Assembly: GCA_002914845.1 (NCBI GenBank)
Contig: JXTC01000222.1
Coordinates: forward strand, 107,785 to 171,784
Direction: 5' to 3'
From: Trema orientale
Lineage: Eukaryota; Streptophyta; Magnoliopsida; Rosales; Cannabaceae
DNA: 64,000 nt
The position numbers were made by a program, and so were the translations under genes. The notes below the pieces were generated by a model. It was not told the DNA's origin and made no database searches. It saw only the letters and a list, made by a program, of their open reading frames with translations. Numbering within the stretch: position 1 is the first letter of the stretch; every line of letters begins with the position of its first letter. This document shows positions 1 to 10,015 of this stretch, piece after piece.

Positions 1-680
1 TTTCTTTTCATTCGGCCTGTAAGGCCTTGCCTCAGCTGGACAACCCCATATGTATAAATGATTTATACTGGGCTTTCGCCCAGTCCAGAGTTCATAAGGG
101 GTTTTAGCTACTGCTTTGCTCGGTACTCTATTAAGGATATATGCTGCAGTTTTGAGTGCGTCTCCCCATAGTGATTCTAGTAAGGTGGAATGACTGATCA
201 TACTCCTTACCATATCCTTTAGTGTCCGATTACATCGTTCAGCAACACCATTCATGCTAGGTTTCCCAGGCATGGTGTATTGCGAAACGATGCCGCACTC
301 TTCCAAATACTTAGCGAAAGGCCCTGGACGTTGCTCACTTGATCCGTCATACCGACCGTAGTATTCACCACTACGATCAGATTTGACAGCCTTAATTTTC
401 TTATCAAGCTGATTTTCAACTTCAGCTTTATAAGCCTTAAATATATCCAGTGATTGTGACTTCTCATAAATTAAGTATATGTACCCATAGCGAGAATAAT
501 CGTTTATGAACGTGATAAAATACTGTTGTCCATTCCAAGAAGCTGTAGGGAATGGACCACAGATATCCGTATGTATCAGTTCTAAAACGCTAGATTTCCT
601 ATTAGCACCTAACTTCCTAACGTTTGTCTGTTTCCCCTTTATACACTCAACGCAGACGGTAAAATCTGCCAAATCAAGGG
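1..680 (-). pseudogene. Copia A integrase core (partial)
   Basis: The minus-strand translation gives a recognisable Copia integrase: a zinc-finger end with CVEC, then phrases such as [16 protein letters not shown], followed by GEY and [17 protein letters not shown], typical of the rve core domain. It continues past the left edge of the window. It belongs to the element whose LTR is at 4009-4498. Confidence 0.8.
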
Positions 681-1567
681 TGATGAGAACATGGCACGCA
701 TGAAAACATGGAATGCGGATTCAATTCAAGTTCGAGCTAAAAGGTTCAAGGAGTCTTTTAATGGGCTGATTCAAAGTATTTGGACTGAGATAAATTCTTG
801 GAGGCCCAAGGATGATGATAATACATGGTCCACAAGGTTGGATTTCTATTATTCAAGCTTTAGAATAATCTAGAAAAGACTCTCAAAAGAGGATAGCTCA
901 AGGGGTGCGTGAATTACAAGCTAGTTTCCGAATTTGGGTAACTTACTTGATTTTGACTTATCAAGGAGAATGGCTTGTAGAAATTAAATAAATTATCTTT
1001 GTTTTAATTTATTTATTATTAGTTTTATTATTAAGTTGTAAGGCTTGCATGCCTATTAAGATACTTTCCTTTTTTGTCGTGAAGTAGATTCGTTTTAGGG
1101 TAATTGTAGGAATTCAACTTTCAGAATTCAAATTAGGATATTTTAGTTTCCTTTTATTGTTTTGGGAAGCTTCTTAGGGGTTTTAGAGTAGCCAATTTTC
1201 GTGACTTTTCCTATATATATTGTATACTTTTCATTCAATAATAGAAGATTACAATTCATCAAAAATTGAGAGCAATTTCTCTTTGGTTCTTTGAGAACTT
1301 ATTCGAACTTATCAGATTTCTCTGTGGCTTTCATCCCCTGACTTATCAATCGAGTTTTCCATCCTTGATTGTGGCGTCTTCCCTTATACCAAGGTTCACA
1401 TCTCTTTATAGGTGTTAGGTCGAGGTTTTCCATCCAAATCTAATTGTAGAACGGTCCTAGGCATCATCCTTGTTTCGGATTTCTCTTTATAGGTGTTGGG
1501 TCGAGATTTTCCATCCAAATCTGATTGTAGAACGGTCCTAGGCATCATCCTTGTTTCGAGTTTCGTC
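681..1567 (+). mobile_element. 887-bp insertion in Copia A with LTR-element-like content
   Basis: This segment interrupts Copia A and is flanked by the same 8 bases, ATCAAGGG (673-680 and 1568-1575). Its first 190 bases encode on the plus strand a piece with 'VRAKRFKESFNGLIQ', a phrase resembling the tail of plant Ty3/Gypsy polyproteins. The rest looks like LTR or 5'-leader DNA: a TATA-like 'cctatatatattgtat' near 1209, a pyrimidine-rich stretch, and two tandem copies of a ~80-bp block at its right end. An 8-bp duplication does not suit an LTR element, so the mechanism is unclear. Confidence 0.5.
1401..1559. repeat. Tandem duplication, two ~80-bp units
   Basis: The block starting 'ctctttataggtgtt' and ending 'catcatccttgtttcg' occurs twice in a row (about 1401-1479 and 1481-1559) with few differences. 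It lies at the right end of the segment inserted in Copia A. Confidence 0.85.
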
Positions 1568-2968
1568 ATCAAGGGGACCAAGGATTCCATCAGACATAAG
1601 ACGTTCAATTCTTTGTTTAGAAATGTGTCCTAAGTGTCTGTGCCACAACATCGATGAGTCCTCATTAGTTAATTTTCGTTTTGTACCTCTTGAATTTACA
1701 TGCAAAGTTTCATTAACGGAGGGTTGGGTATTTACCATATAAAGATTGTCAATAAGAGTACCAGAACCAACAACATTTGAATTAAGCATAAGACTAAATG
1801 AATTATTTCCGAAAGAACAAGAATAACCAAATTTGTCCAATACAGAAACTGAAACCAAATTCCGTCTTAAAGACGGTACCACAAAAATCTCATACAAATC
1901 CAAATATTTTCCAGTATTCAAATACAATCTAAAGTGCCCAATGGCCTCCACTGAAGCTGTTTGGCCGTCGCCCACATAGATGAATCTTTCATCATCACTT
2001 AACTTACGGCTCCACAGACAACCCTGCATAAAAACACTAACGTGAGTAGTAGCACCCGAATCTACCCACCAAGTGTCCTTAGGTACAGAAGTTAAATTAA
2101 CTTCAGAACAAACATAAATGAGAAGCTTACCTTTCTTAACACGCCAAGCTTTATACTTAACGCATTCCTTCTTTAGGTGTCCACTTTTTCCACAAAAGAA
2201 GCAACCTTCCTCATCTTGCTTCTTCTGTGCCTTAACAAGTGGAACCCCTGCAGCTTCCTTAACTTTATCCATTTTCCTCTTCTTTACCTTAGAGGTAGTG
2301 GTCAAGTTAGCACTTTCAGGCCTTTCGGCTTTGATTTTCTCTTCCTCCTGAACACAAATGGATATTAATTCATTAATATTCCATTTGTCCTTTTGGACGT
2401 TGTATATAGTCTGTAGGTTCCCGTACTGATTAGGAAGAGAAAGCAAAACCAAGGCCACAAGCAAATCCTCATTAATTTCTAACTTGAATTCCTTAAGCTT
2501 GCCAGCCAAATGAGACATCTGCATGATGTGCTTCCTTATATTTCCTTTGCCACTATACCTCATTGAGATGAGTTTTCCCAAGGTACTAATCATCTCACCT
2601 TTTTCATTCTTGAGATATAATTTCTCAAGAGCAGCAAGGAAATCCTTGGCATTTTCCTCATTTGGCAAAGAGCCCCGCATGACTTCTAGAATAGAGCGCT
2701 TCATGATCATGACACTCATACGATTGGACTTTTCCCAAAGCTCAAAGTTCCTTTTATCCTCAGTGGAACTTTCCTCCGTAAGAGCAGGGGGTTGGTCCTT
2801 TCTAAGTGCCAGGTCAAGATCCATACAACCCAGTATGATCATGACATTCTCTTTCCAGGACTTAAAGTTTGTGCCCGTAAGCACAGGAATAGTACTTAAG
2901 TTGGTAGAAAAATTAGCAGTAGAAACTGTATAGAGAACAAAATAGTACCATAAATTAAACATGCTCAC
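1538..2968 (-). pseudogene. Copia A gag, protease and pre-integrase region
   Basis: A 476-residue frame on the minus strand. Near residue 30 it enters a DUF4219/UBN2-type gag ('LTGTNFKSWKENV'). A CCHC zinc knuckle CFFCGKSGHLKKEC lies near residue 255, the aspartic protease motif WWVDSGATTHVS near residue 300, and the gag-pre-integrase motif LWHRHLGHISKQRIERL near residue 440. The frame ends where the foreign segment 681-1567 begins. It is retroelement coding sequence, not a host gene. Confidence 0.88.
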
Positions 2969-3994
2969 AACTTAAATGTCATATATAAGCATGCAATATA
3001 ATCACAAAATATGCAAATATGACACATATCACATAAGGTGGGCCACCATCACAAGATACCTAGCGCAACATTAATAGGTCTTCCTTTGGGCCGACGTATT
3101 AACTTGCAAGTGATACTCTTAGGTGTAATAATCAAATACTGACGGTAAATCCTGTCAAAACAATAAACCTTCCTTTGGGCCGATTTATTGCTCACATGGA
3201 AACCAAACAACTGTCACATACTCATTATCACAGGTGCGTTTGTTGTCGTGCCAAATAACCACCTTCCTTTGGGCCGATAGTTATCCGCATTAACAACAAA
3301 CCCACAACATCTTTATACGTTAGACTAAACAAAACTACACAACAGAGGTTACTTTGGCAATATGTTGTTTTATCGTGTTTAATCTAACATACAAGACAAA
3401 TGGTGCAATGAAAATCATCCGAAATGCCCAAGCAAATAAAATTTTCACAAGCACGAATCAAAATTAATTGAGTTTATGAAATTTATCAACTCTTAAAACC
3501 AAACAAGAGTTTTCAACGGATAAATTTGGGTCTATCTTTAGTGGATTTGAGGTAATGAACTTAATTTGTCAAGTTTTGGATTGGAACTCCTCGAATTAGG
3601 TCAAAACCGACTCAATTCTATCCAAAACGGGACCCAAAATCTTAAATTAGATAAAAAAAGATCTATAGTGACAGTAGGGGTGGCCCGGCGCCAGTGCGGC
3701 AGCCAGGGTGGCGCCCTCGCGCCAGTGCGGCTGGAAAATTTTTTATTTTTTATTTTTTTTTCGAACCCGAAAAACCTAAGACCGAATTCTCAAATCCGTG
3801 ATTATTTGCCTCTAATCACGTACCTTATGACCCAAAACTCAATTACTCAAACCCTCATAGCATCAAATACTCAATAAATCATGTAAAATTACAAATCATG
3901 CATGTATAATCTAAACTCTAGAAATCCAAATGGGTATAGATTTTGAAAACTACAAACATACATGAAAACCTAATCAATTTTAACATGAAATCCC
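2969..3994 (-). other. Copia A untranslated leader with three copies of a 15-bp motif
   Basis: About 1 kb between gag and the primer site has no convincing coding frame. The motif CTTCCTTTGGGCCGA occurs at 3080-3094, 3169-3183 and 3263-3277, spaced about 90 bp. A short GC-rich island at 3676-3740 contains 'gcgccagtgcggc' twice. Retroelement leaders carry dimerisation and packaging signals, but which of these repeats plays such a role is not shown by the sequence. Confidence 0.6.
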
Positions 3995-4008
3995 GCTCTG
4001 ATACCACT

Positions 4009-4498
4009 TGATATACTTGAATATATGGGATTGCAAAACCAAACACAAACCCTAGAACATTCATGTAAAACTGATAGGTAGGGATTCATTGAGTATACCT
4101 GAGTCCATGATAGAATACCGTAATATGGACGATGAACCGAAGGCGGAAGCGATAGTAATTGACTGTAATGGCTAGAGGGTTTGATCTTCCGTAGCCTAAA
4201 AGCCTAATGTCCCTCAGATGGAATTCTCTGTAATTGATGGTGGGTTACAGAGAATTGAGCGTACGTATATTTTGGCTACAGGGACCATAACCCTAATAGG
4301 TCCTTTATATAGTCCCCTGTTGGGTATCCATCAAACTCTAACTGGGTGACTGACAGGGTATCCACATTGGTATTCATACCCAGTTGGATATCCTGACCCA
4401 GCCCTAATTAAATCACTTATTGGGTCTGCTTAAGAATAATATGGCCCAATACAATTGATAAAATATGTGGCCTAATATAAGAAATAAAATTCCTAACA
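4009..4498 (-). repeat. 5' LTR of Copia A with adjacent primer binding site
   Basis: On the minus strand this begins TGTTAGGAATTTTATT and ends in CA. It is followed after two bases by TGGTATCAGAGC (plus-strand 3995-4006), the usual Copia primer site complementary to initiator tRNA-Met. The LTR holds repeated phrases such as 'tgggtat' around 4320-4400. The flanking 5-bp duplication cannot be tested because the partner LTR is outside the window. Confidence 0.8.
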
Positions 4499-5423
4499 CT
4501 TTGTTATAGCTTTCTCCGGTACAAATCCTTCCTCAAAAGGAGACCTCCTAAAGGCATTTGAGATATATTATCAAAGGTGGCCAAGAAAGCCGATGATAAA
4601 ATTTATTTTAGTACGTATTCTTCTGCCCATCATGGTAAATTTTGTCCCTCGTTAATGTCAGTGAATCTTATTTGGTAGAGTCAGTTAGAACCTTATGTTA
4701 GTTACTGACTGTTAGGACTGCACGCAGCTGTTTGAACTAACTAATTAACTTGTAACAAACTGAAGCCATCTTATTCCCTTTTCTATTTAGTATAAATCGG
4801 ATTGAGCCTTATTGTATTGAATTCATCACTGTAGTCTTCTTTGGACTATTCATTCTTGAGATTGTGTACTTGGGTTGCAAAGTGTATGAATTTACCTTCA
4901 CTGCTTTTTTATCAAGAAAAAAACAAGAAATCTAAAAAAACACCAATAGAGCCAAGAACAACACAACAACACGAAAGGAACAAAATCAGTTATAGTGGTT
5001 CAGCACAATTTCTTGTGCCTAAATCCACTCCAGCAGCCTACACTCCTGAACTTCTCTTATTAGCAATGTCTTGTACAAGCTTCCGAAAAACACAGAACTC
5101 AAAAAGAACTCGCCTCTTTCGAAACTAGAGAAAATAATGTCCCTAATATCCCCCAAGTACAATTCTTTCTCTCTACCCGAATGACTTAGTTACATTAGTT
5201 GGATACTAACTAGCATCCCCATAGAACTCAACTAACCCATGTAACTAACATGCATTACGGTCACCAATACGTTTCACGACTCTTGGATAACAGAACAATT
5301 GGTGATCAGGACAAATAAGCTCGTGACACCTGTACTAATAACAGAGGACTCAAAACTGAACTAACATATAACACAGTAATTAATAGCAGTGAGGAGGTGT
5401 TTCTAAGAAAGCTTGGGGCTGAA
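4499..5423. other. Intergenic, possible decayed LTR
   Basis: No gene is supported. 4690-4860 has LTR-like features: a 'tagtataaatcgg' TATA-like string near 4788 and A/T-rich sequence. A 95-codon plus-strand frame at 4841-5128 has no recognisable motif and low-complexity composition; I do not call it a gene. Confidence 0.4.
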
Positions 5424-6573
5424 TAAGCTTATATTGAGAATCCTTGTCTGTGTATATTCAAGTGAAGATTAAGAGTGTACTTTGTGTTCAGAACAGTGGA
5501 CTAAGGTAAGGGCTAGATTCCTGCCTTGGATGTAATGTTCCAATATTGAACCCGAAGCCTGTAAAAGTTGGTTTTGTTCTTCTTTTGTTCTTTTTGATTG
5601 TTTGCTAATCTTGATCACGGCTCAATCTTAATACCAACATCCCTCTAATACTCCAGGAAATTATTGGTCTCTCTGTTTGATGTAGTTGGGAGTCCCCAAG
5701 TTGTCTGGGCGAAAAGTGCCTATATTGGAATTGATGATCATAAAGATACGCAAGGCTTTTTATGACTTTTCCATTTCTTTTTGAATCTAGAGGCTTTTAA
5801 TAATTTTGATCTTAGCATGTGCACCTTTAGAAAGGCCTATCTTTTGAAACTTTTTTGCAAAATAGTCCTTTTGGATTTGTAATTTGACACTAGATCGACT
5901 GGGACAATAGAAAAAGACTAGTTTGTAAAGAGTTTTAAAAGATAGGGTACGTTTCACTGAAACAGTCATTTCTAGAAGGGTCTAATTTCCCCAATTTTCC
6001 TAAATTATAAATTATACTAGATGCACATTTACTCCTATAGATGTAGTAAACAACTGCTTTTTGAAAGGAGCAAAATGTTGCGTATCTTAATATTATATTA
6101 ATGGCAGTGAGAGGTTAGGGATCGGAAAAGAGGTGATATATTTGGCATTTATTTTATTTAGTTAAATTATTGAGATATATTACTGAGATGGCAAAGAGAC
6201 AAACTATCTACCACAATTCTAAACCCTTTCTTGTAGGGGCAAATGAGTTCGCAATACATGATAAATATTTAACTTAAATCGTAAGCATTCTAGCTTTTAT
6301 TAATGTAACGGATAACCGAATAATTGAGGACAAAAATTAACCCGAGTGTAAGCGATTACTCTCTATATTTGATCGTTCCCTTTTGTACCTACGAAAATAA
6401 AAAATAAAAAAAAGATCAAACCTCTTCAATGAAAAAGTTTGAAACCAAAAATAAAAGGCTTAGAAAATTCTGAGTGAATTAACCAATCAGAAGCCAAAGC
6501 TGCGAATCATGTGATTTGTGAAGAGCCCTCTCTAGTGATATGAGCAATAAAAGAATCCCACTCGGAACGACAA
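5424..6573. repeat. First copy of duplicated UGT-1 3' flank
   Basis: This 1150-bp block is nearly identical to 6575-8606. It begins 'taagcttatattgagaatcc' and ends 'ctcggaacgacaa', which is the extreme 3' end of a UGT coding sequence (minus strand, about the last 11 codons plus stop). No more of the UGT follows; the sequence stops at a single N. The copy lacks the MULE and the long T tract present in the second copy, and shows an empty MULE target TACTCCTAT at 6030-6038. Confidence 0.9.
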
Positions 6574-6574
6574 N
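6574..6574. other. Single N between duplicated flanks (probable assembly join)
   Basis: One undetermined base lies exactly at the junction of the two duplicate blocks. The left block ends partway into the UGT coding end, and the right block restarts at the same base where the left block began. This is what a contig join or collapsed gap between two alleles would look like. Confidence 0.7.
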
Positions 6575-7236
6575 TAAGCTTATATTGAGAATCCTTGTCT
6601 GTGTATATTCAAGTGAAGATTAAGAGTGTACTTTGTGTTCAGAACAGTGGACTAAGGTAAGGGCTAGATCCCTGCCTTGGATGTAATGTTCCAATATTGA
6701 ACCCGAAGCCTGTAAAAGTTGGTTTTGTTCTTCTTTTGTTCTCTTTGATTGTTTGCTAATCTTGATCACGGCTCAATCTTAATACCAACATCCCTCTAAT
6801 ACTCCAGGAAATTATTGGTCTCTCCATTGTGAGAGTATTTCTTGTTTTTTTTTTTTTTTTTTTTTTTTTTTTTCTTTTTCTTCTTTTTGGGAGTCCCCAA
6901 GTTATCTGGGCCAAAAGTGCCTATATTGGAATTGATGATCATAAAGATACGCAAGGCTTTTTATGACTTTTCTATTTCTTTTTGAATCTAGAGGCTTTTA
7001 ATAATTTTGATCTTAGCATGTGAACCTTTAGAAAGGCCTATCTTTTGAAACTTTTTTGCAAAATAGTCCTTTTGGATTTGTAATTTGACACTAGATCGAC
7101 TGGACAATATAAAAAGACTAGTTTGTAAAGAGTTTTAAAAGATAGGGTACGTTTTACTGAAAGTCATTTCTAGAAGGGTCTAATTTCCCCAATTTTCCTA
7201 AATTATAAATTATACTAGATGCACATTTACTCCTAT

Positions 7237-8063
7237 GGGTTAGTCTAACATAGGAGCCTCCGTTTTCTCTCATGGGATAGGAGAGTAATTTGTGACTATT
7301 GGATGAGGTCTATAATGCTTCAGATTTTTTGAGGTGGGCCCAATTGCAGCCTTTTCTTTTGGTCGCTGCCGTGTTGTGTATTATACGGCGTTAGCAATTT
7401 TTTTTCCGTTAAGTCCCTCAAAAACCATAAATATAGATCTGAGAAGGAATATAACGCCCTAAAGTGGAGATCTGGGCCGTAAAGTCATCTTCTACCATAA
7501 GTCATCTTCTACGGTTCTCTTTGTTGTCTTCACTCGGTTTGTTCTCCCTCTACAAATACATACCAGTGTACCTATAGAGCAGCAGAAGCAGTGAGCGAGC
7601 ATATATGACCGTTAAGTCCCTCCTTGAAGTTGAACGATCCCTTGAGGGCCACCTCCTTCTTCACCTCATGTGACAGTGACGGCCCCAAATATCGGTTCAC
7701 GGCCGCCAGCACCACAGTCCTCACAATCGGTACCAAGGGGCTCCGGGGACGACACCCCGAGTGAAACCTCAAGCAAGCACTCCAAAATTATCCTGTTTTG
7801 CTAAAATGATCAGATCAGATCTTAACATTTTCTCCCAATTATTCTGCCTTTAAACTGCCAGCTTTTTACGTTTCTCTCCTCTCATCAACAAAAACAAACT
7901 AACGGGGTCAATTGTCTCAGTTTAATCCACTAGAGCCGAAGCTAGCAACATTAGACAAAGTGGGGCCCCTTCCGACATTATTAGCTAATGGTGTCCCTTT
8001 TTTTCCCCCTCTATCTCTCTTATTCCATGAGAGAAAAACAGGTCTCTCCTTCTAGACTTTTCC
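7237..8063. mobile_element. Non-autonomous MULE, 827 bp
   Basis: The element is flanked by a perfect 9-bp target duplication TACTCCTAT (7228-7236 and 8064-8072), and the same 9 bases occur once in the first flank copy (6030-6038), giving the empty site. Its ends form imperfect terminal inverted repeats of about 50 bp: the left starts GGGTTAGTCTA, the right (inverted) GGAAAAGTCTA, and both share TTTTCTCTCATGG further in. A 9-bp duplication with long TIRs is diagnostic of Mutator-like elements. No transposase is present. The interior is richer in GC around 7600-7760 than its surroundings, as seen in Pack-MULEs that carry host gene pieces. Confidence 0.88.
7572..7772 (-). pseudogene. Possible captured gene fragment inside the MULE
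   Basis: A 66-codon minus-strand frame contains 'VPIVRTVVLAAVNRYLGPSL' followed by a KKEVALKG phrase, in a locally GC-rich segment that contrasts with the AT-rich MULE arms. I do not recognise the family. The composition and non-repetitive protein character suggest a host exon piece acquired by the MULE, but a chance frame cannot be excluded. Confidence 0.3.
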
Positions 8064-8539
8064 TACTCCTATAGATGTAGTAAACAACTGGTTTTTGAAA
8101 GGAGCAAAATGTTGCGTATCTTAATATTATATAATGGCAGTGAGAGGTTAGGGATCGGAAAAGAGGTGATATATTTGGCATTTATTTTACTTAGTTAAAT
8201 TATTGAGATATATTACTGAGATGGCAAAGAGACAAACTATCTACCACAATTCTAAACCCTTTCTTGTAGGAGCAAATGAGTTCGCAATACATGATAAATA
8301 TTTAACTTGAATCGTAAGCATTCTAGCTTTTATTAATGTAACGGATAACCGAATAATTGAGGACAAAAATTAACCCGAGTGTAAGCGATTACTCTTTATA
8401 TTTGATCGTTCCCTTTTGTACCTACGAAAATAAAAAATAAAAAAAAGATCAAACCTCTTCAATGAAAAAGTTTGAAACCAAATATAAAAGGCTTAGAAAA
8501 TTCTGACTGAGTTAACCAATCAGAAGCCAAAGCTGCGAA

Positions 8540-10015
8540 TCATGTGATTTGTGAAGAGCCCTCTCTAGTGATATGAGCAATAAAAGAATCCCACTCGGAA
8601 CGACAATCTCCTCCTTCCGCGACGGACTGTTTTACTGCTTCACCAATTTCTACAACCCTTTTCCTGATCTCATCTCCTTCTTCCGACGCCATTAACTTCC
8701 TCGCAGCTCTACTGATCATCGATGAAGTAACCATCTCATGTCTTTGCTCCCATTCCATTACAGCCACACCAACTTTGAGCACCTCTGTAATGAGCACAGC
8801 ATTCATAGGTTGGTCCGAGTGCATTGGCCAGGCCGCTATGGGCACTCCCATACTTAAGCTCTCCATGCAAGAGTTCCACCCACAATGACTCATAAAACCA
8901 CCAGTAGATGGGTGCCCCAAAATCTGAACTTGGGGCACCCATTCCCTCACCACCATTCCCATTCCCCCCATTCTTTCCTCAAATCCATCTGGAAGCTGAG
9001 GTCTCCTACCATTTTCATTACCAATTATATCTGCTTTATCTGCATCTCTCAAAACCCAGATGAACTTTACTCCACTCTGCTCTAAACCAATAGCAAGCTC
9101 TTTAATCTCTTCCTCAGATAAGGTAGTTGTGGTTCCAAAAGAGATATACAACACACTGTTTGGCTCTTGCTTGTCTAGCCACCCCAATAAGCACTTGTCT
9201 TGATCTCTAAGCTCCTTAAAGTCCGTCGTTTGGTGTAAAGGCCCCACTGCCCACATCTTCCTTTTAAATGAAGACTTGTCGTTTGCTAGAAGGTCAAGGA
9301 AAGAGCCTTCAATAGCTCTACAACTGTTGAAGAGTTCTCCGGATGAATAACTTGTCATCATCACCTGGTAAGCCACGAACTTTCGGAGGACAGATGAGAA
9401 ACATGATTCCATAGAGGGAAGCTCTTTTATTGGGAGATTGTGGTTTCGTCCCATCGTTTCACATCTATAGGCGAAGCCAGAAAAAGCGGAGGCGGAGTTG
9501 AAAGCGTAAGCTTCTGCGTTTGGTAGAGAAACGACATCCTGAACCGCTGAAGCCATCACAACGTCATTAACGACAACAAGTCGTCTTGCGGTCGGGGAGA
9601 GTGATCGGAGGATAGCAGCGACCGGTTTGCGGAGGCGCATGGTGGCTTCGATAAGAGGGTTTCGGTGTTCGCTTAGCTTGGTTTTGGAGTTGGGGTTGGG
9701 GTTGGGCGGAGGAGAGTGTGTAATTAGAACTTGCGAGTCATCCAAATCGTGGAAATGGATTTTGGTTAAGTGGGGAAGAGGGTTTGTGGTTCGAGACTTG
9801 ACCCGGGAATTGTGGAGAGTTGAGCTAACATAGTGGACTGGGATGTCGTACGAGGAAACGACAAGGGCTAGTTGAAGGAGCTGGTTAAGGTGGCTTTGAG
9901 CTGGGAATGGAACCATCACCACCACAACTGATGATGATGATGATGACAATTGTGAATATGGGGATTTGTTTTCATGCTGATGATGATCATGTGGAGTACT
10001 TGTACTACTCGCCAT
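8540..10015 (-). CDS. UGT-1: zeatin O-glucosyltransferase-like UDP-glycosyltransferase (UGT93-type)
   Basis: Intronless, 491 residues. It should transfer a sugar from a UDP-sugar to a hydroxyl of a small acceptor in the cytosol. The N-terminal domain opens with VPFPAQSHLNQLLQ; His42 is the expected catalytic base and Asp151 (in VVVND) its likely partner. The PSPG donor box runs from Trp359 to Gln402, exactly 44 residues (WVPQVQILGHPSTGG at its start, HCGWNS in the middle, HSDQ at its end). The final Gln fits UDP-glucose or UDP-xylose. 'GFMSHCGWNSCMES' and 'WPMHSDQP' resemble the zeatin O-glucosyl/xylosyltransferase clade; acceptor identity is inference. It has a Ser-rich N-terminal extension relative to UGT-2 and six extra C-terminal residues relative to that gene. 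No signal peptide or membrane segment is seen. The gene is intact; its 3' end is repeated at 6536-6573. Confidence 0.93.
   Translation of the reverse strand: MASSTSTPHDHHQHENKSPYSQLSSSSSSVVVVMVPFPAQSHLNQLLQLALVVSSYDIPVHYVSSTLHNSRVKSRTTNPLPHLTKIHFHDLDDSQVLITHSPPPNPNPNSKTKLSEHRNPLIEATMRLRKPVAAILRSLSPTARRLVVVNDVVMASAVQDVVSLPNAEAYAFNSASAFSGFAYRCETMGRNHNLPIKELPSMESCFSSVLRKFVAYQVMMTSYSSGELFNSCRAIEGSFLDLLANDKSSFKRKMWAVGPLHQTTDFKELRDQDKCLLGWLDKQEPNSVLYISFGTTTTLSEEEIKELAIGLEQSGVKFIWVLRDADKADIIGNENGRRPQLPDGFEERMGGMGMVVREWVPQVQILGHPSTGGFMSHCGWNSCMESLSMGVPIAAWPMHSDQPMNAVLITEVLKVGVAVMEWEQRHEMVTSSMISRAARKLMASEEGDEIRKRVVEIGEAVKQSVAEGGDCRSEWDSFIAHITREGSSQIT

Larger units (their letters stand above)
1..4498 (-). 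mobile_element. Copia LTR retrotransposon A (partial, leaves the window on the left)
   Basis: A minus-strand Ty1/Copia fossil. Reading right to left it shows a 5' LTR (4009-4498), a tRNA-Met-type primer site next to it, a long leader, a gag-protease-pre-integrase reading frame and an integrase core that reaches base 1. Reverse transcriptase, RNase H and the 3' LTR lie outside the window. An unrelated 887-bp segment (681-1567) sits between the pre-integrase and integrase-core parts. The gag-protease part is still one long frame, so the element is fairly young apart from that insertion. It looks broken, with one clear interruption in the visible part. Age cannot be read because only one LTR is present. 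Confidence 0.88.
6575..8606. repeat. Second copy of duplicated UGT-1 3' flank, with insertions
   Basis: Same block as 5424-6573, running into the intact UGT-1 gene. It is about 880 bp longer. Almost all of the excess is a MULE plus its 9-bp duplication (836 bp); the remainder is a T-rich stretch around 6836-6890 that replaces 'ctgtttgatgtagtt' of the first copy. Other differences are scattered single bases. Confidence 0.9.

Noticed and set aside
4841-5128. 95-codon plus-strand frame
   Set aside because: No motif, low-complexity Lys/Thr/Ser-rich content, next to decayed LTR-like DNA.
5424-6573. A fourth, truncated UGT gene at 6536-6573
   Set aside because: Only the last ~11 codons are present, directly before the N; this is better explained as the edge of a duplicated or allelic contig.
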